A stretch of 64,000 nt of DNA. Source: Bacteroidetes bacterium UBA1947 (GTDB lineage Bacteria > Bacteroidota > Bacteroidia > Chitinophagales > Chitinophagaceae). Positions 43,852 to 53,400 of this stretch are shown here, piece by piece; position 1 is the stretch's first letter, and the number at the start of each line of letters is the position of its first letter. The DNA lies in the NCBI GenBank assembly GCA_002336915.1, contig DDET01000068.1, forward strand, positions 1 through 64,000. The letters run 5' to 3'. Under the pieces are notes generated by a model, which ran no database searches, had not been told where the DNA came from, and saw only the letters and a list, made by a program, of their open reading frames with translations. The position numbers and the translations under genes were made by a program.

Positions 43852-44265
43852 ATGAGTCTCGAAGTAACAGGAAAAATACTCCACAAATATGACACACAGC
43901 AGGTAAGTGAACGCTTTAAGAAACGCGAATTTGTATTGGAACTGGCCGAAGAAATAAACGGTAATACCTATACCAACTATGCTAAAATGCAACTGGTACA
44001 GAATAAATGCGAGTTGCTGGACCGCTATAATGAAGGTGATATGGTTAAAGTGAGCTTTAATATAAAAGGCAATCGCTGGGAACGTGACGGCAAGGTGAAT
44101 TTTATAACCAACCTGGATGCATGGCGTATAGAACCGGCTACCGGCGGCGCAGCACAAAGCAATAATATAGCATCATCGCAGGCAGTGCCTCAATACAATG
44201 ATAACAGCGGCACACCGGCGTTCTACAATCCATCGCCTGAGAATTCGGACGACCTTCCATTTTAA
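43852..44265 (+). CDS. DUF3127 OB-fold protein with SSB-like acidic tail
   Basis: In this 137-aa protein residues ~1-90 match DUF3127 (SLEVTGKILHKYDTQQVS, FKKREFVLEL, VKVSFNIKGNRW, NLDAWRIE), an OB-fold-like domain common in Bacteroidota. The rest is a Asn/Ser/Pro-rich disordered tail that ends in DDLPF. This mirrors SSB, whose DDDIPF-type tip binds many repair and replication proteins. No DNA-binding test can be made from sequence; the tail is the reason to suspect a nucleic-acid role. Confidence 0.93.
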   Translation: MSLEVTGKILHKYDTQQVSERFKKREFVLELAEEINGNTYTNYAKMQLVQNKCELLDRYNEGDMVKVSFNIKGNRWERDGKVNFITNLDAWRIEPATGGAAQSNNIASSQAVPQYNDNSGTPAFYNPSPENSDDLPF

Positions 44266-44317
44266 TATAACAGCGTGTAACTTTTTACGGTTCACTACGA
44301 TATACACAAGATTAGCT

Positions 44318-44345
44318 ATCCCACACTTTATAAAAAGTGTGGGAT
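44318..44345 (+). terminator. Probable terminator after the DUF3127 gene
   Basis: A 12-bp perfect stem ATCCCACACTTT/AAAGTGTGGGAT with a 4-nt loop is present, but the T-tract behind it is weak, so activity is uncertain. It sits 45 bp upstream of the DUF4836 start. Confidence 0.65.
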
Positions 44346-44389
44346 ATTTGTAAATACAATATTAACTTCAATATCGCTAATTTACTCAT

Positions 44390-46090
44390 ATGCGCAAGCA
44401 CATTCTTTCAGTTACCATCCTTGCAGTAGTGGCCATCGGCTTAAGTGCCTGTCACAGCATGCCTGAACACGCAAAGTACATTCCTAAAGACGCCACCGGA
44501 GTAGTAAGTGTGGACATTGCCAGCATGGGTAAAAAAATGGCCTGGAATGCTATTGTGGGCAGTAAAATATTTGATGAGTGGAAAGCGCGCCCACAGCAGA
44601 AAGATGCTATGAAAGGCATAGAGAACTCGGGAATAGATTTTATGAACACGATCTACCTGTATGTAAAAGGCGACAAACGCTTTGGCGGCGAGAAGGCTAC
44701 AGCACTGGTTCCCCTTGACGATGCAGCAAAATGGGAAACGTTCCTGAAGAAAAATTTTCCGGAAGCGGTAGTTAAGGACCAGGGAAAACGTAAAGAGGCA
44801 ATGATAAGTGAAAATATGTATGCCGGCTGGGATAAGAAACTGCTGGTGATAATGAATACAGCACATAACGAAGTGGCTGAAGAATATAACGCGGCCGATC
44901 TTATGGATACCGTTGCAAAACCTGCCGCCCCGGTTACAGACATGAATGTAATGAGCGCCGAAATGGAGAAAGCCTTTGCAGTAGCAAAGGACAACTCGCT
45001 GGTGACTAATAAACATTTTACGGCTTTGCAGAAAGAAGGACATGATATAGCCTTGTGGATAAATTACGAGGACATTATGTCGGACTATATGGACAAGGGT
45101 GCTGGGAGTATGTCAGGCCTTTCAATATCCAATACGCTTTGGAAAGACGCAGCCTTTACCGCAGGCCTCGATTTTAATAAAGGCAGCATTAAATCAGACA
45201 TGAAATATTATATGCCACAGGACTTGAAAGAGATAGGTAATGCATTTGGATCGGCAGCTGTGGATAAGGAAATGGTGGAAAAACTGCCTACAAACAACCT
45301 GGATGTAATCGCAGCCTGGCATTTGTCAACCAAGGGGCTCAAATCAGTAATGGAAAAAACAGGTGTACTAGGTCTGGCCAACGTGGCGCTCAGTTCTCAA
45401 AACCTGAGTGTGGATGGTGTACTTGAAGCTTTCACAGGCGATATGGGTTTTGTATCTAATGATTTCTCGGTAACTACCACCCGGGTACCTGTCGAGTCTT
45501 ATAATGATGAACCCGCTAAAATGGTTGACGACTACAAATACAACGTAAACTATATATACGTTCTCAAGATAAACAAGAAAGAGAGTTTCAATAAACTGCT
45601 ACAACTTGCCCTAAGTTCGGGCATGCTAAAATCTAACGGTAACAATACCTATGCGATGGCCAATGGCGGCCCCGATGCCCCTGTGATGGTGGTAAATGAC
45701 AAATATGCCGTGGTTTCCAACAAGGTTGAAAGTGCTACTGCCTACCTGGCGGGCGGCAACAAAGGGCCAAAATTAAGCGGCCTGGCAGCAGAATCTGTGA
45801 CGGGGCATCCCCTGGGATGCTACTTTGACGTACAGCAAATGGTGAAATCTTTAGATCCCCAACTAAAAAGCGCGGAGCTAGACCCGGCAATAATAGCGGA
45901 AGCCAAAAAACTGGTGGAAAATGCCGCTGTAAGTGGTGGTGAATTCAGAAATGGTGCCTTTGAATGGAAGACCACAATGAACTTTACCAATAAAGACGAA
46001 AACAGCCTTATTCAGATTTTAAATTTTGCAATGCATGTAAATGATGCCCAAAATAAGGGTATAACTGCCTATAATGGCAAAATGCACTAA
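44390..46090 (+). CDS. DUF4836 family lipoprotein
   Basis: This 566-aa protein has a lipobox LSAC (Cys ~21). The typical DUF4836 opening (HAKYIPKDATGVVSVDIASM) is followed by alternating helical and strand regions (GFVSNDFSVTT, VMVVNDKYAVVSN, LGCYFDVQQMVKSL). Length fits the family. Members are envelope-anchored and their activity is unknown. It stands alone, between DUF3127 and a propeller-like gene. Confidence 0.9.
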   Translation: MRKHILSVTILAVVAIGLSACHSMPEHAKYIPKDATGVVSVDIASMGKKMAWNAIVGSKIFDEWKARPQQKDAMKGIENSGIDFMNTIYLYVKGDKRFGGEKATALVPLDDAAKWETFLKKNFPEAVVKDQGKRKEAMISENMYAGWDKKLLVIMNTAHNEVAEEYNAADLMDTVAKPAAPVTDMNVMSAEMEKAFAVAKDNSLVTNKHFTALQKEGHDIALWINYEDIMSDYMDKGAGSMSGLSISNTLWKDAAFTAGLDFNKGSIKSDMKYYMPQDLKEIGNAFGSAAVDKEMVEKLPTNNLDVIAAWHLSTKGLKSVMEKTGVLGLANVALSSQNLSVDGVLEAFTGDMGFVSNDFSVTTTRVPVESYNDEPAKMVDDYKYNVNYIYVLKINKKESFNKLLQLALSSGMLKSNGNNTYAMANGGPDAPVMVVNDKYAVVSNKVESATAYLAGGNKGPKLSGLAAESVTGHPLGCYFDVQQMVKSLDPQLKSAELDPAIIAEAKKLVENAAVSGGEFRNGAFEWKTTMNFTNKDENSLIQILNFAMHVNDAQNKGITAYNGKMH

Positions 46091-46221
46091 GCGGAATCAA
46101 AAATTTGTTTTATCTTTCATGAGAAATTTCAAACCTTATTAAGGCCATGACCGTCTTATCTGTTATGGCTCAGGCTTTGATTTCTTAACTTTTTTTATAA
46201 ACTTGGAGAAAATTTTTTTAA

Positions 46222-47295
46222 ATGCGAAAATCCTACCTGCTTTATAAACTGGCTGTAGTAGCATTACTGGCTTTGACTATTCAAAGCTGTAAGAAAAACC
46301 ATGGCATAGATAATAATAACGAGGTGCAAACGCCTTACAGCCTTTATTATTCTGATTCGGCCGGCAATTTATACCATACTAATAGCGGAGATATACAAGA
46401 CACGCTTGTATTTCATGCTGATGGCTTCCAGTCCCGTGCGTTGATGATCGTTGATTCAAATATACTTTGGGTAAAGCATGCTGTGCATTACAGTGTTAAC
46501 GGAGGTAAAAACTTCAATCCTACTTACGGCGGCAGCTTAAGTGGTGGCCAATATCCTAATCCGCTGTCTTACAACCAGTCTATGATGGTGTATGCCAAGG
46601 ATCAGAACAGGGTATATGTAACTACCACCGATGGTCATGGCGTAGAATACAACGAAAATAGCGGCAATCCGACACATTGGGTAAATGACAATAACTGGGA
46701 TCCTGCAATAGTAGACCTCGGTTTAATAACCATCTCCACAATGACCCAGCTCGACAATGGTGTGATGGTAGGTTATGATCCACTGCATGACCGTACGTTC
46801 GCAAAGGACAATGCCGGCGGCACCTGGTATGAAACAACCGACCTTGACACATCGCATCACCAGATGCTTCCTGACACCAGCTCCTGGACATTATGGCATA
46901 TGAGCAATACAGTTATTGCTATTGATTCTACGAATTATAACGGATTATACTTCAGCACCGATAAAGGCCATAGCTGGTCACATGTTAACACCAGCTTCTC
47001 ACCGGGCCTGGATACCACCCGTTGCTTTTTTGTAGCGGTACTTTACGACCAGGTGGTATTACTGGGAACGGAAAAAGGCGTGTATAGGCTTAACGGTGGC
47101 AATTTTATACCCTCAAACACTGGTGTGGAACACGATGCACGCGTGAGGGGTTTTGTGCAAAAAGAAATAATTTACAAGAATGGGGAAAAGACCCAGTATA
47201 TCTACATGACCTCTGATAAAGGCTTATACAGAAGCAGGGACATGGGGCATAGCTGGGAATTCATAAGGGGCGGTAACCTTATCAATATCTGGTAA
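46222..47295 (+). CDS. Lipoprotein with BNR/sialidase-like beta-propeller repeats
   Basis: In this 357-aa protein the signal ends near Cys 23 (IQSC). The mature chain carries Asp-box-like repeats typical of sialidase/Ycf48-type beta propellers: GLYFSTDKGHSWSHV, GLYRSRDMGHSWEFI, and a VHYSVNGGKNF block. The number of clear boxes (three to four) is fewer than a full propeller, so others have diverged. It may bind a protein or glycan. Its stop converges with the Hsp15-like gene at 47299. Confidence 0.82.
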   Translation: MRKSYLLYKLAVVALLALTIQSCKKNHGIDNNNEVQTPYSLYYSDSAGNLYHTNSGDIQDTLVFHADGFQSRALMIVDSNILWVKHAVHYSVNGGKNFNPTYGGSLSGGQYPNPLSYNQSMMVYAKDQNRVYVTTTDGHGVEYNENSGNPTHWVNDNNWDPAIVDLGLITISTMTQLDNGVMVGYDPLHDRTFAKDNAGGTWYETTDLDTSHHQMLPDTSSWTLWHMSNTVIAIDSTNYNGLYFSTDKGHSWSHVNTSFSPGLDTTRCFFVAVLYDQVVLLGTEKGVYRLNGGNFIPSNTGVEHDARVRGFVQKEIIYKNGEKTQYIYMTSDKGLYRSRDMGHSWEFIRGGNLINIW

Positions 47296-47298
47296 CGT

Positions 47299-47721
47299 TT
47301 ATTCTTCCTCCTCACCCGGATCAAAGAAATTATCCAGGCCGCGCCGCTGCTGTTTAGTAGGCCGGCCTGTTTTACTTTGACGCTTGCCCGTATAAAAGCT
47401 GGTGCCCAGGTGCTTGTTCATCAGTTTATCTTCTTCAGATGTCAGGTCTACGTAATTTTTGATGGCCTCTTCATAACTCATCCTCTTCTGGAGCAAACCC
47501 GTTACTTCTATCGTCCAGCGGCGGTCGGCAGTTTTTACGTCATATTTGTCACCGAGCGCTATTTGTCTTGCCGGCTTTACATTGGCACCATTTAGTTTTA
47601 CTTTCCCCTCATCGCAGGCCCTGGTAGCCTGGCTACGTGTTTTGAACAGGCGTATGGCCCACAAATATTTATCCAGCCTTAGTTTCTCATTTTCTGCCAC
47701 AAACTGTATGATTACGGTCAC
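47299..47721 (-). CDS. hslR: S4-domain RNA-binding protein (Hsp15-like)
   Basis: In this 140-aa protein an S4 domain at ~10-75 reads LRLDKYLWAIRLFKTRSQAT and VKLNGANVKPARQIALGD. It is followed by a basic tail ending in a short acidic run. The length and layout match heat-shock protein 15, which binds stalled 50S subunits with nascent chain. It has its own promoter region of ~70 bp shared with purN, which is divergent. Confidence 0.92.
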   Translation of the reverse strand: MTVIIQFVAENEKLRLDKYLWAIRLFKTRSQATRACDEGKVKLNGANVKPARQIALGDKYDVKTADRRWTIEVTGLLQKRMSYEEAIKNYVDLTSEEDKLMNKHLGTSFYTGKRQSKTGRPTKQQRRGLDNFFDPGEEEE

Positions 47722-47790
47722 TTAAATGTTTATCGCTGTAAAGTTACAGTGTACGCACTACTTTCTTAATTTTGCCTCTCCAAACATTTT

Positions 47791-48354
47791 ATGCACTCAA
47801 TTATCATTTTCGCATCGGGCAGAGGTTCAAACGCTGCAGCAATAATAGATTATTTTAAAACTAACGGAAAGGCTAAAGTTGCACTCATTATTACTAACAA
47901 AGCCGATGCAGGTGTGGTAGCGATAGCTGAAAGAGAACATATACCCTTTGTCATCGTCAACAGAAACACCATATCCGAGGTATTGCTGGTTGAGCAAATA
48001 AGAGAGTACAAACCATCGCTGTTGGTGCTTGCAGGATTTTTATGGAAGATACCGGGCTCATTGCTCCAGGCATTCCCCGGGCAGATCATCAATATACATC
48101 CTGCTTTGCTGCCCTTGTATGGCGGTAAGGGTATGTATGGCCATAATGTGCATAATGCTGTGTTACAAGCTAAGGATGCCGAATCAGGCATCACCATACA
48201 CTATGTGAACGAAGTGTACGACAGCGGCAATATTATTTTACAGGCGAGGTGCCCTGTCCACCAGGGTGATACTGCAGATACGCTCGCAGCACGCATTCAT
48301 AAGCTGGAGCACTATTACTACCCGAGGGCAATTAAATTTCTATTAGACCAGTAA
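47791..48354 (+). CDS. purN: Phosphoribosylglycinamide formyltransferase
   Basis: This 187-aa enzyme transfers the formyl group of 10-formyl-THF to GAR in purine synthesis. Catalytic residues N101, H103 (INIHPALLP) and D144 (YDSGNIIL) are in place, with the GAR-binding FASGRGSNA at the N-terminus. It converges with the glycosyltransferase gene (5 bp between stops). No other pur gene is nearby. Confidence 0.96.
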   Translation: MHSIIIFASGRGSNAAAIIDYFKTNGKAKVALIITNKADAGVVAIAEREHIPFVIVNRNTISEVLLVEQIREYKPSLLVLAGFLWKIPGSLLQAFPGQIINIHPALLPLYGGKGMYGHNVHNAVLQAKDAESGITIHYVNEVYDSGNIILQARCPVHQGDTADTLAARIHKLEHYYYPRAIKFLLDQ

Positions 48355-48359
48355 GGCAA

Positions 48360-49487
48360 TTATTTCTCAAGGCATTTCATCATACTGTCCCAAAGCCTTT
48401 GGGCAGATTTTTCCCAGGTGAATTTTTCTACCTGTGCCGGGGCTGCTGCTATCAGCTTTTTGCGCAGGTTTTCGTCTTTGAAGAGCAGTTCCATTTTGGC
48501 AGCTATATCTTCTACATTGGTAGGATCAACTAGTAATGCTGTATCGCCCGCTACTTCAGGCATGGATGAGGTATTGCTCACAATACCGGGCACATTGCAC
48601 TGCAGTGCTTCCAGGATAGGTATGCCAAAGCCCTCGAACAAAGAGGCGTAAACAAGCGCATAAGCCCCGCCGATGACCCTCGAAAGCTCATCCACGTTCA
48701 TATAGCCTGCCCAGTTCACATCTTCTTTAAATGGCATGGTCTCTTTCATCTCCTGCACTTCCTCGTACTTCCATGCCATGCGGCCTACAATTACCAGCTT
48801 CATATTGCTTCGCTGGCGCTTTTTGAAGGAAATAAATGCTTTAAGCAGGTTCACAATATTTTTCCTCGGATGCAGTGCGCCGGCAAAAACAAAATATTCA
48901 CTACCCCCTGCATATTGTTTTTTCACTTCTTCCCGTTCTTCCCAGGTAAGTGGATGATATTCGTCGTGAGCGCCGTTGTAGATCACATCTATTTTGGCGG
49001 GATCTATACGATAATGCCTGCTGATGTCTTCCTTTGAATAAGTGGAAACAGTGCCTATGCGGGTGGCGTTACGTGCGAACAAAGGGGTGTAATAGCGCCA
49101 GTAGAGCCTGTGACTGAGCTTAAAATGCTCGGGGTAATGCTCAAAGGCAAGATCGTGGATCACCAGGCAGGAGGGTATTTTTGCCCTCAGCGATCCATGT
49201 CCGTCGGTAGACAGGAAGAGATCGGCCTTGTACTTGCGCAGTAAATGAGGTATACGCCACTCGAACCATATATAAAACAATATAGGATGCCTGGCCTGCG
49301 GGCCCACTACCACGGGCGTTACATTGGGGGCAAAGACAAAATCGGGGTCGTATGGCCTGTCAAAAAAGAAAATGAACTCGTGCTCGGGATGCTGAAGTAC
49401 GATTCGCTTAAGCGTTTGAAACGTAAACCAGCCTATCCCTTCCAGCTTTCCTTTTAATAATAAGCGGGTATTTACAGCAATGCGCAT
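48360..49487 (-). CDS. Glycosyltransferase family 4-like (GT-B)
   Basis: In this ~375-aa cytoplasmic retaining-type glycosyltransferase the first domain opens MRIAVNTRLLL. The C-terminal domain has FVFAGALHPRKNI and ASLFEGFGIPILEAL, the E-x7-E nucleotide-sugar motif of GT4. The ATG at 49487 removes five non-homologous codons. It is divergent from the flippase gene (49 bp between starts), pointing to a joint role in surface polysaccharide or glycolipid assembly. Donor and acceptor are unknown. Confidence 0.9.
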   Translation of the reverse strand: MRIAVNTRLLLKGKLEGIGWFTFQTLKRIVLQHPEHEFIFFFDRPYDPDFVFAPNVTPVVVGPQARHPILFYIWFEWRIPHLLRKYKADLFLSTDGHGSLRAKIPSCLVIHDLAFEHYPEHFKLSHRLYWRYYTPLFARNATRIGTVSTYSKEDISRHYRIDPAKIDVIYNGAHDEYHPLTWEEREEVKKQYAGGSEYFVFAGALHPRKNIVNLLKAFISFKKRQRSNMKLVIVGRMAWKYEEVQEMKETMPFKEDVNWAGYMNVDELSRVIGGAYALVYASLFEGFGIPILEALQCNVPGIVSNTSSMPEVAGDTALLVDPTNVEDIAAKMELLFKDENLRKKLIAAAPAQVEKFTWEKSAQRLWDSMMKCLEK

Positions 49488-49536
49488 AGCTATTGCCTGC
49501 AAAAATATAATTTTACAGCTTTATACCCCTACAGGG

Positions 49537-50991
49537 ATGCGCCGTTTTTTTGTAAAAAACATATTGTTTATAATTACAGTTAATATGTTGGTTAAGCCGG
49601 CATGGGTGTTTCTTATAGACAGAACCGTACAGAACAGGGTGGGCCATGCCGCCTATGGTACATACCAGGCGCTGTTTAACCTCGGGGTCATCTTCCAGAT
49701 AATTCTTGATTTTGGGCTTATTAACTATAACAGCCGCACTATAGCCCGGCAGCCTGACCAGATAAAAACTATTTTCCCGGCCATGCTGTCGGCCCGCCTG
49801 GTGCTGATCATTCTCTATACAATACTCACTTGTGGGGTCGGTTTTGCCATGGGTTATCGCGGCTGGCAGATATATATGCTTGCCGGGGTGCTGATGATAC
49901 AGTCGCTCAACACCATGATGCAGTTCATACGCAGCAATGTCTCGGGTCTGCATAAGTTCAAAACAGACGGCATCCTCTCTATTACCGACCGCTTCCTGAT
50001 GATACTGGTTTGTGGCTTTCTGCTTATTTACCCCGCTACCGCAAATAATTTTAGAATAGAGTGGTTCATTCTAGCGCAGATAGCCTGCTACGGTGCAGCT
50101 GTGGTCATCGCCTTTCTCGTCCTGCGACGCATATCGCATGTTAAACTGAGTTTTACCTTTCACCTGCCCACCGTGTACGGTATAATAAAAGAAAGTTTTC
50201 CTTACGCAATGCTCATCTTCCTCATGTCGGTATATACGCGCTCGGATGCTACGCTGATAGAACGCCTCTGCGGGCCCGATGGAAAAGAGCAGGCAGGTAT
50301 CTATGCGGAAGGTTACCGTCTCCTGGATATAGCTAACCAGTTCGGGCTCATGTTTGCTACTATGCTGCTGCCACTCTTCGGGCGCATGTTGTCGGAAAAG
50401 CAATCGGTACAGCCTATTGTAAAATTGTGTGTAAACATTTTGCTCCCGGTTTCCCTCATGATAGCAGCAGCGTCTATATTTTTCGGAGTACCTATAATGC
50501 ACTTGCTTTATAAAAATGCCGGGGCCTATGATGCAAAGGTCTTTGCCTGGTATATGGCATCCTTTCCTGCATTTTGCATTATATATGTGTACTCAACATT
50601 GCTTACTGCTAACGGCGATTTGAAACTGCTAAGCAAAATAGCCCTGATAGGAGTGATCATAAACCTGGGGCTCAACTTTTACATGATACCGCATATGCAG
50701 GCACTGGGTGCCGGTATCACTGCATTCATCACACAAATGACCGTTGCTGTACTATACATCATTTTCGCAGGCAAGACGATACAATTACCCAAAAATTTGA
50801 AATGGATCAGCGCCCACACGGGTTACACGCTTATCATTGCATGCGCGGGTTATGCCGCTACCATGTTGCCTTTTAATTGGTTTGCACAGGTCGGCATATT
50901 CGGTACTGTCTGCCTGGTACTGATATTCGTATTCCGTTTCGTTTCAGTCGGCGCTATCAGGCAACTGGCCGAAAAAAGGAACAAATCATAA
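49537..50991 (+). CDS. Polysaccharide/lipid flippase (MATE-like Wzx/PST family)
   Basis: This 484-aa inner-membrane protein has about 12-14 helices (for example VLIILYTILTCGVGFAMG, MLIFLMSVYTRSD, LGLNFYMIPHMQALGAGITA). The pattern is of the MVF/PST family of Und-PP-oligosaccharide flippases. The first helix contains FIITVNMLVKPAWVFLIDR, and RTVQNRVG follows. The ATG at 49537 is preferred because an upstream start would overlap the glycosyltransferase promoter. Its end overlaps the converging YihY gene by 6 bp. Confidence 0.9.
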   Translation: MRRFFVKNILFIITVNMLVKPAWVFLIDRTVQNRVGHAAYGTYQALFNLGVIFQIILDFGLINYNSRTIARQPDQIKTIFPAMLSARLVLIILYTILTCGVGFAMGYRGWQIYMLAGVLMIQSLNTMMQFIRSNVSGLHKFKTDGILSITDRFLMILVCGFLLIYPATANNFRIEWFILAQIACYGAAVVIAFLVLRRISHVKLSFTFHLPTVYGIIKESFPYAMLIFLMSVYTRSDATLIERLCGPDGKEQAGIYAEGYRLLDIANQFGLMFATMLLPLFGRMLSEKQSVQPIVKLCVNILLPVSLMIAAASIFFGVPIMHLLYKNAGAYDAKVFAWYMASFPAFCIIYVYSTLLTANGDLKLLSKIALIGVIINLGLNFYMIPHMQALGAGITAFITQMTVAVLYIIFAGKTIQLPKNLKWISAHTGYTLIIACAGYAATMLPFNWFAQVGIFGTVCLVLIFVFRFVSVGAIRQLAEKRNKS

Positions 50992-51942
50992 ATGCTGCCT
51001 ATTGGTCGGGTTATCTATCGGGTCGGCTGCTTTCGCGGAGACTTCTTCCGCCTCGCTCTTTATAATAAACACGGCATCGCGATAAGGCTTAATGCCTTTT
51101 CCGAACTTAAGCGAATAGACCTTGGTGAACTCCGCCCCGAAAAATAATATGATGGCGGAGTAGTAAACCCATGATAGCAATACAATAATAGAAGCCGCAG
51201 TGCCATAAGTATCACTTATCTGTGAGTTGCCTAAATATACACCAATGAGAAGCTTGCCAATCAAAAATAATACACCGGTAAAAGTAGCTCCCACAAAAGA
51301 ATCCTTCCAGTCAATTTTCGCATCCGGCAATACCTTATAGATAATGGCAAATAAAACCGAAATAACACAAAAGAGCACTATCACGCTAATGATCTTAAAT
51401 AATATCACGTTGGCATCACCAAAAATATGAACTAACCTTCCCGTAAGGGCATCCATCAGCGCATTGACTAACAATGAAACGATAAGTAAGAACCCGATAC
51501 CAAGTATAAGGGAAAAAGACAGCAACCTGTCGGTCAGGAACTTAAGCCAACCCTTCTTAGGTTTTGCCCGTATCGACCATATATAGTTGATGGAGGTTTG
51601 TATTTCTATAAATACGCCGGTAGCACCAAATATCAGGATGATCACACCTATGATGCCGAACAGGGTAGTATTGCTCTGCCCCGATATATTCGTCAGTATG
51701 GTTTGCACTTGCTCTGCCCCATCTTTGCCAATCAGGCTTCTCAATTGGTTGTAAACGCTAACTGTGATATCTGCAGGCTTAAAGAAAATGCCCGCTACCG
51801 TTACAATGACCAACAGGAGGGGCCCGATAGAAAAAACCGTATAATAAGCTAATGAGGCGCTTAGCTTAGTGGCATTATCCAGCGAAAATTCGATAGCCGC
51901 ATGTTTCAACAGGATAAAATATTCTTTGATCTTTGAAGCCAT
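50986..51942 (-). CDS. YihY/virulence factor BrkB family membrane protein
   Basis: This 318-aa protein has the family N-terminus (LSASLAYYTVFSIGPLLLVI) and about six helices. The last is followed by GTAASIIVLLSWVYYSAIILF with GAEFTKVY, the signature end of the family. It is an inner-membrane protein; a transport or exporter role is suspected for the family, not proven. It converges with the flippase gene. Confidence 0.93.
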   Translation of the reverse strand: MASKIKEYFILLKHAAIEFSLDNATKLSASLAYYTVFSIGPLLLVIVTVAGIFFKPADITVSVYNQLRSLIGKDGAEQVQTILTNISGQSNTTLFGIIGVIILIFGATGVFIEIQTSINYIWSIRAKPKKGWLKFLTDRLLSFSLILGIGFLLIVSLLVNALMDALTGRLVHIFGDANVILFKIISVIVLFCVISVLFAIIYKVLPDAKIDWKDSFVGATFTGVLFLIGKLLIGVYLGNSQISDTYGTAASIIVLLSWVYYSAIILFFGAEFTKVYSLKFGKGIKPYRDAVFIIKSEAEEVSAKAADPIDNPTNRQHL

Positions 51943-52109
51943 TCTATAGATTTTTATCTACAAGAGTAAAAATTGTACCCAAAGAAATTGGGGCACAGGC
52001 GTGCAATTAATTCCTCAGCCTCAAGCAATTAAAAAAGCATTTTATTTGTATCGGCGTTGGTATAGTTTTTATGGTATCGTGCTTAGTGTTAACCTGAAAA
52101 TTTACCATT

Positions 52110-52334
52110 ATGCCACGTAAGTATTCAAAAAAAGCAGGCGAAAAAGTAGAAAGAGCGATGCACGAAATGAAGGAAGGTGAGCTGACCAGCGGCCGTTCCG
52201 GCAAAAAAGTTACCGATCCTAAACAGGCGATCGCAATTGGCCTTTCTGAGGCGCGTGATGCAGGTGCAAAAGTGCCACGAAAATCGACGGCAAAAAGTAA
52301 AACAACAGACGGAAGAAAAGGCCCGAAACATTAA
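52110..52334 (+). CDS. Small basic protein, DUF6496-like
   Basis: This 74-aa protein is rich in Lys, Arg and Gly: MPRKYSKKAGEKVERAMHEM, GELTSGRSGKKVTDPKQAI and AIGLSEARDAGAKVP fit the DUF6496 family of small cytoplasmic basic proteins. It may bind nucleic acid; this is a guess from charge. It has a strong terminator. Confidence 0.9.
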   Translation: MPRKYSKKAGEKVERAMHEMKEGELTSGRSGKKVTDPKQAIAIGLSEARDAGAKVPRKSTAKSKTTDGRKGPKH

Positions 52335-52365
52335 GGGCATTTAAGATTGGGCGTTTTAATATAAC

Positions 52366-52400
52366 GAGATCCCCGCAGCACGCGAGCGCTGCGGGATCTC
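52366..52400 (+). terminator. Terminator, probably bidirectional
   Basis: A 13-bp GC-rich stem (GAGATCC...GGATCTC, one C bulge) is followed by TGTTTTT on the plus strand. It separates the convergent DUF6496 and aldo/keto reductase genes. Confidence 0.88.
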
Positions 52401-52405
52401 TGTTT

Positions 52406-53395
52406 TTAATAAGTTTGGAAAACCGGTTTAGTTCCCATTATCACATCTATCCTGTCTTTTAGTTCTGTCGTAAGCTTAGGATACAGTTCCAGTGCTTTCA
52501 GGTTTTCCTCCAGCTGCGCTTCTTTTGTTGCACCCAATATCGCGGTCGTTACATTCGGGTTGCTGATGCACCATGCTATAGCCAATGTGGCAAGTGTAGT
52601 GTCCAGTTCTTTTGCAACAGCTTCCAGTTTGCGTACGCTCTCTATTCTTGCATCGCTCAGCGTGCGGTCCTTGAGCCACTCAAAACCTTCCAGGCCCAGG
52701 CGTGAATCTGCAGGTATACCATTGTTATACTTGCCTGTTAACAAGCCCGAAGCCAGGGGGCTCCAGATAGTGGTACCCATGCCGATATTTTTAAACACAG
52801 GCACGTAGTCCGATTCCATTTTATGGCGCTCAAAAAGATTGTATTGTGGTTGTTCCATAGCAGGGCCTTCCAGACCCAATTCCCTGGCTACCATGTGCGC
52901 TTCAGCGATCTCGGCACCGGTCCACTCACTGGTACCCCAGTAAAATATCTTGCCCTGCTGAATCAGTGTGTTCATAGTGCGCACCACTTCCTCTATCGGC
53001 ACATCTCTGTCCGGGCGGTGACAGAAAAACAGGTCAAGGTATTCCAGCTGAAAACGCTCCAGCGCCTCATGGCATGCCTCCACAATATGCTTGCGGCTGA
53101 GGCCTTTTTGCGTTGGCCGGTTATTTTCACCATGCCAGCCCCAAAATACTTTGCTGGATACCACATAAGATGAGCGCTCCCAGTTCTTGCCCTTCAGCAC
53201 ACGGCCCATCATCTTCTCCGATTCGCCGCGGGAATAAACTTCAGCATTGTCAAAAAAGTTGATGCCATTGTCATAGGCAAGGCCCATCATTCTGTCCGAA
53301 ACGCTGTCATCAAGTTGTTTGGTAAAAGTTATCCAGGATCCATAGGAAAGCACACTGAGCTGCAATCCTGTCTTACCCATTCTTCTGTATTCCAT
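52406..53395 (-). CDS. Aldo/keto reductase (potassium-channel beta-subunit-like)
   Basis: In this ~329-aa NAD(P)H-dependent (beta/alpha)8 oxidoreductase the catalytic tetrad is visible: Asp and Tyr in FFDNAEVYSRGESE, Lys in VSSKVFWG, and His in LFFCHRPDR. YNLFERHKMESDYVPVF and WSPLASGLLTGKY are typical for the Kv-beta/YghZ group, so substrates are probably reactive aldehydes. The ATG at 53395 is the start immediately downstream of a repeat element; a 5-codon extension is unsupported. Confidence 0.95.
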   Translation of the reverse strand: MEYRRMGKTGLQLSVLSYGSWITFTKQLDDSVSDRMMGLAYDNGINFFDNAEVYSRGESEKMMGRVLKGKNWERSSYVVSSKVFWGWHGENNRPTQKGLSRKHIVEACHEALERFQLEYLDLFFCHRPDRDVPIEEVVRTMNTLIQQGKIFYWGTSEWTGAEIAEAHMVARELGLEGPAMEQPQYNLFERHKMESDYVPVFKNIGMGTTIWSPLASGLLTGKYNNGIPADSRLGLEGFEWLKDRTLSDARIESVRKLEAVAKELDTTLATLAIAWCISNPNVTTAILGATKEAQLEENLKALELYPKLTTELKDRIDVIMGTKPVFQTY

Positions 53396-53400
53396 ATATA

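Noticed and set aside
46091..46221. Possible short peptide in the gap before the propeller lipoprotein
   Set aside because: Only 13 codons with no conserved feature visible; not enough to call a gene.
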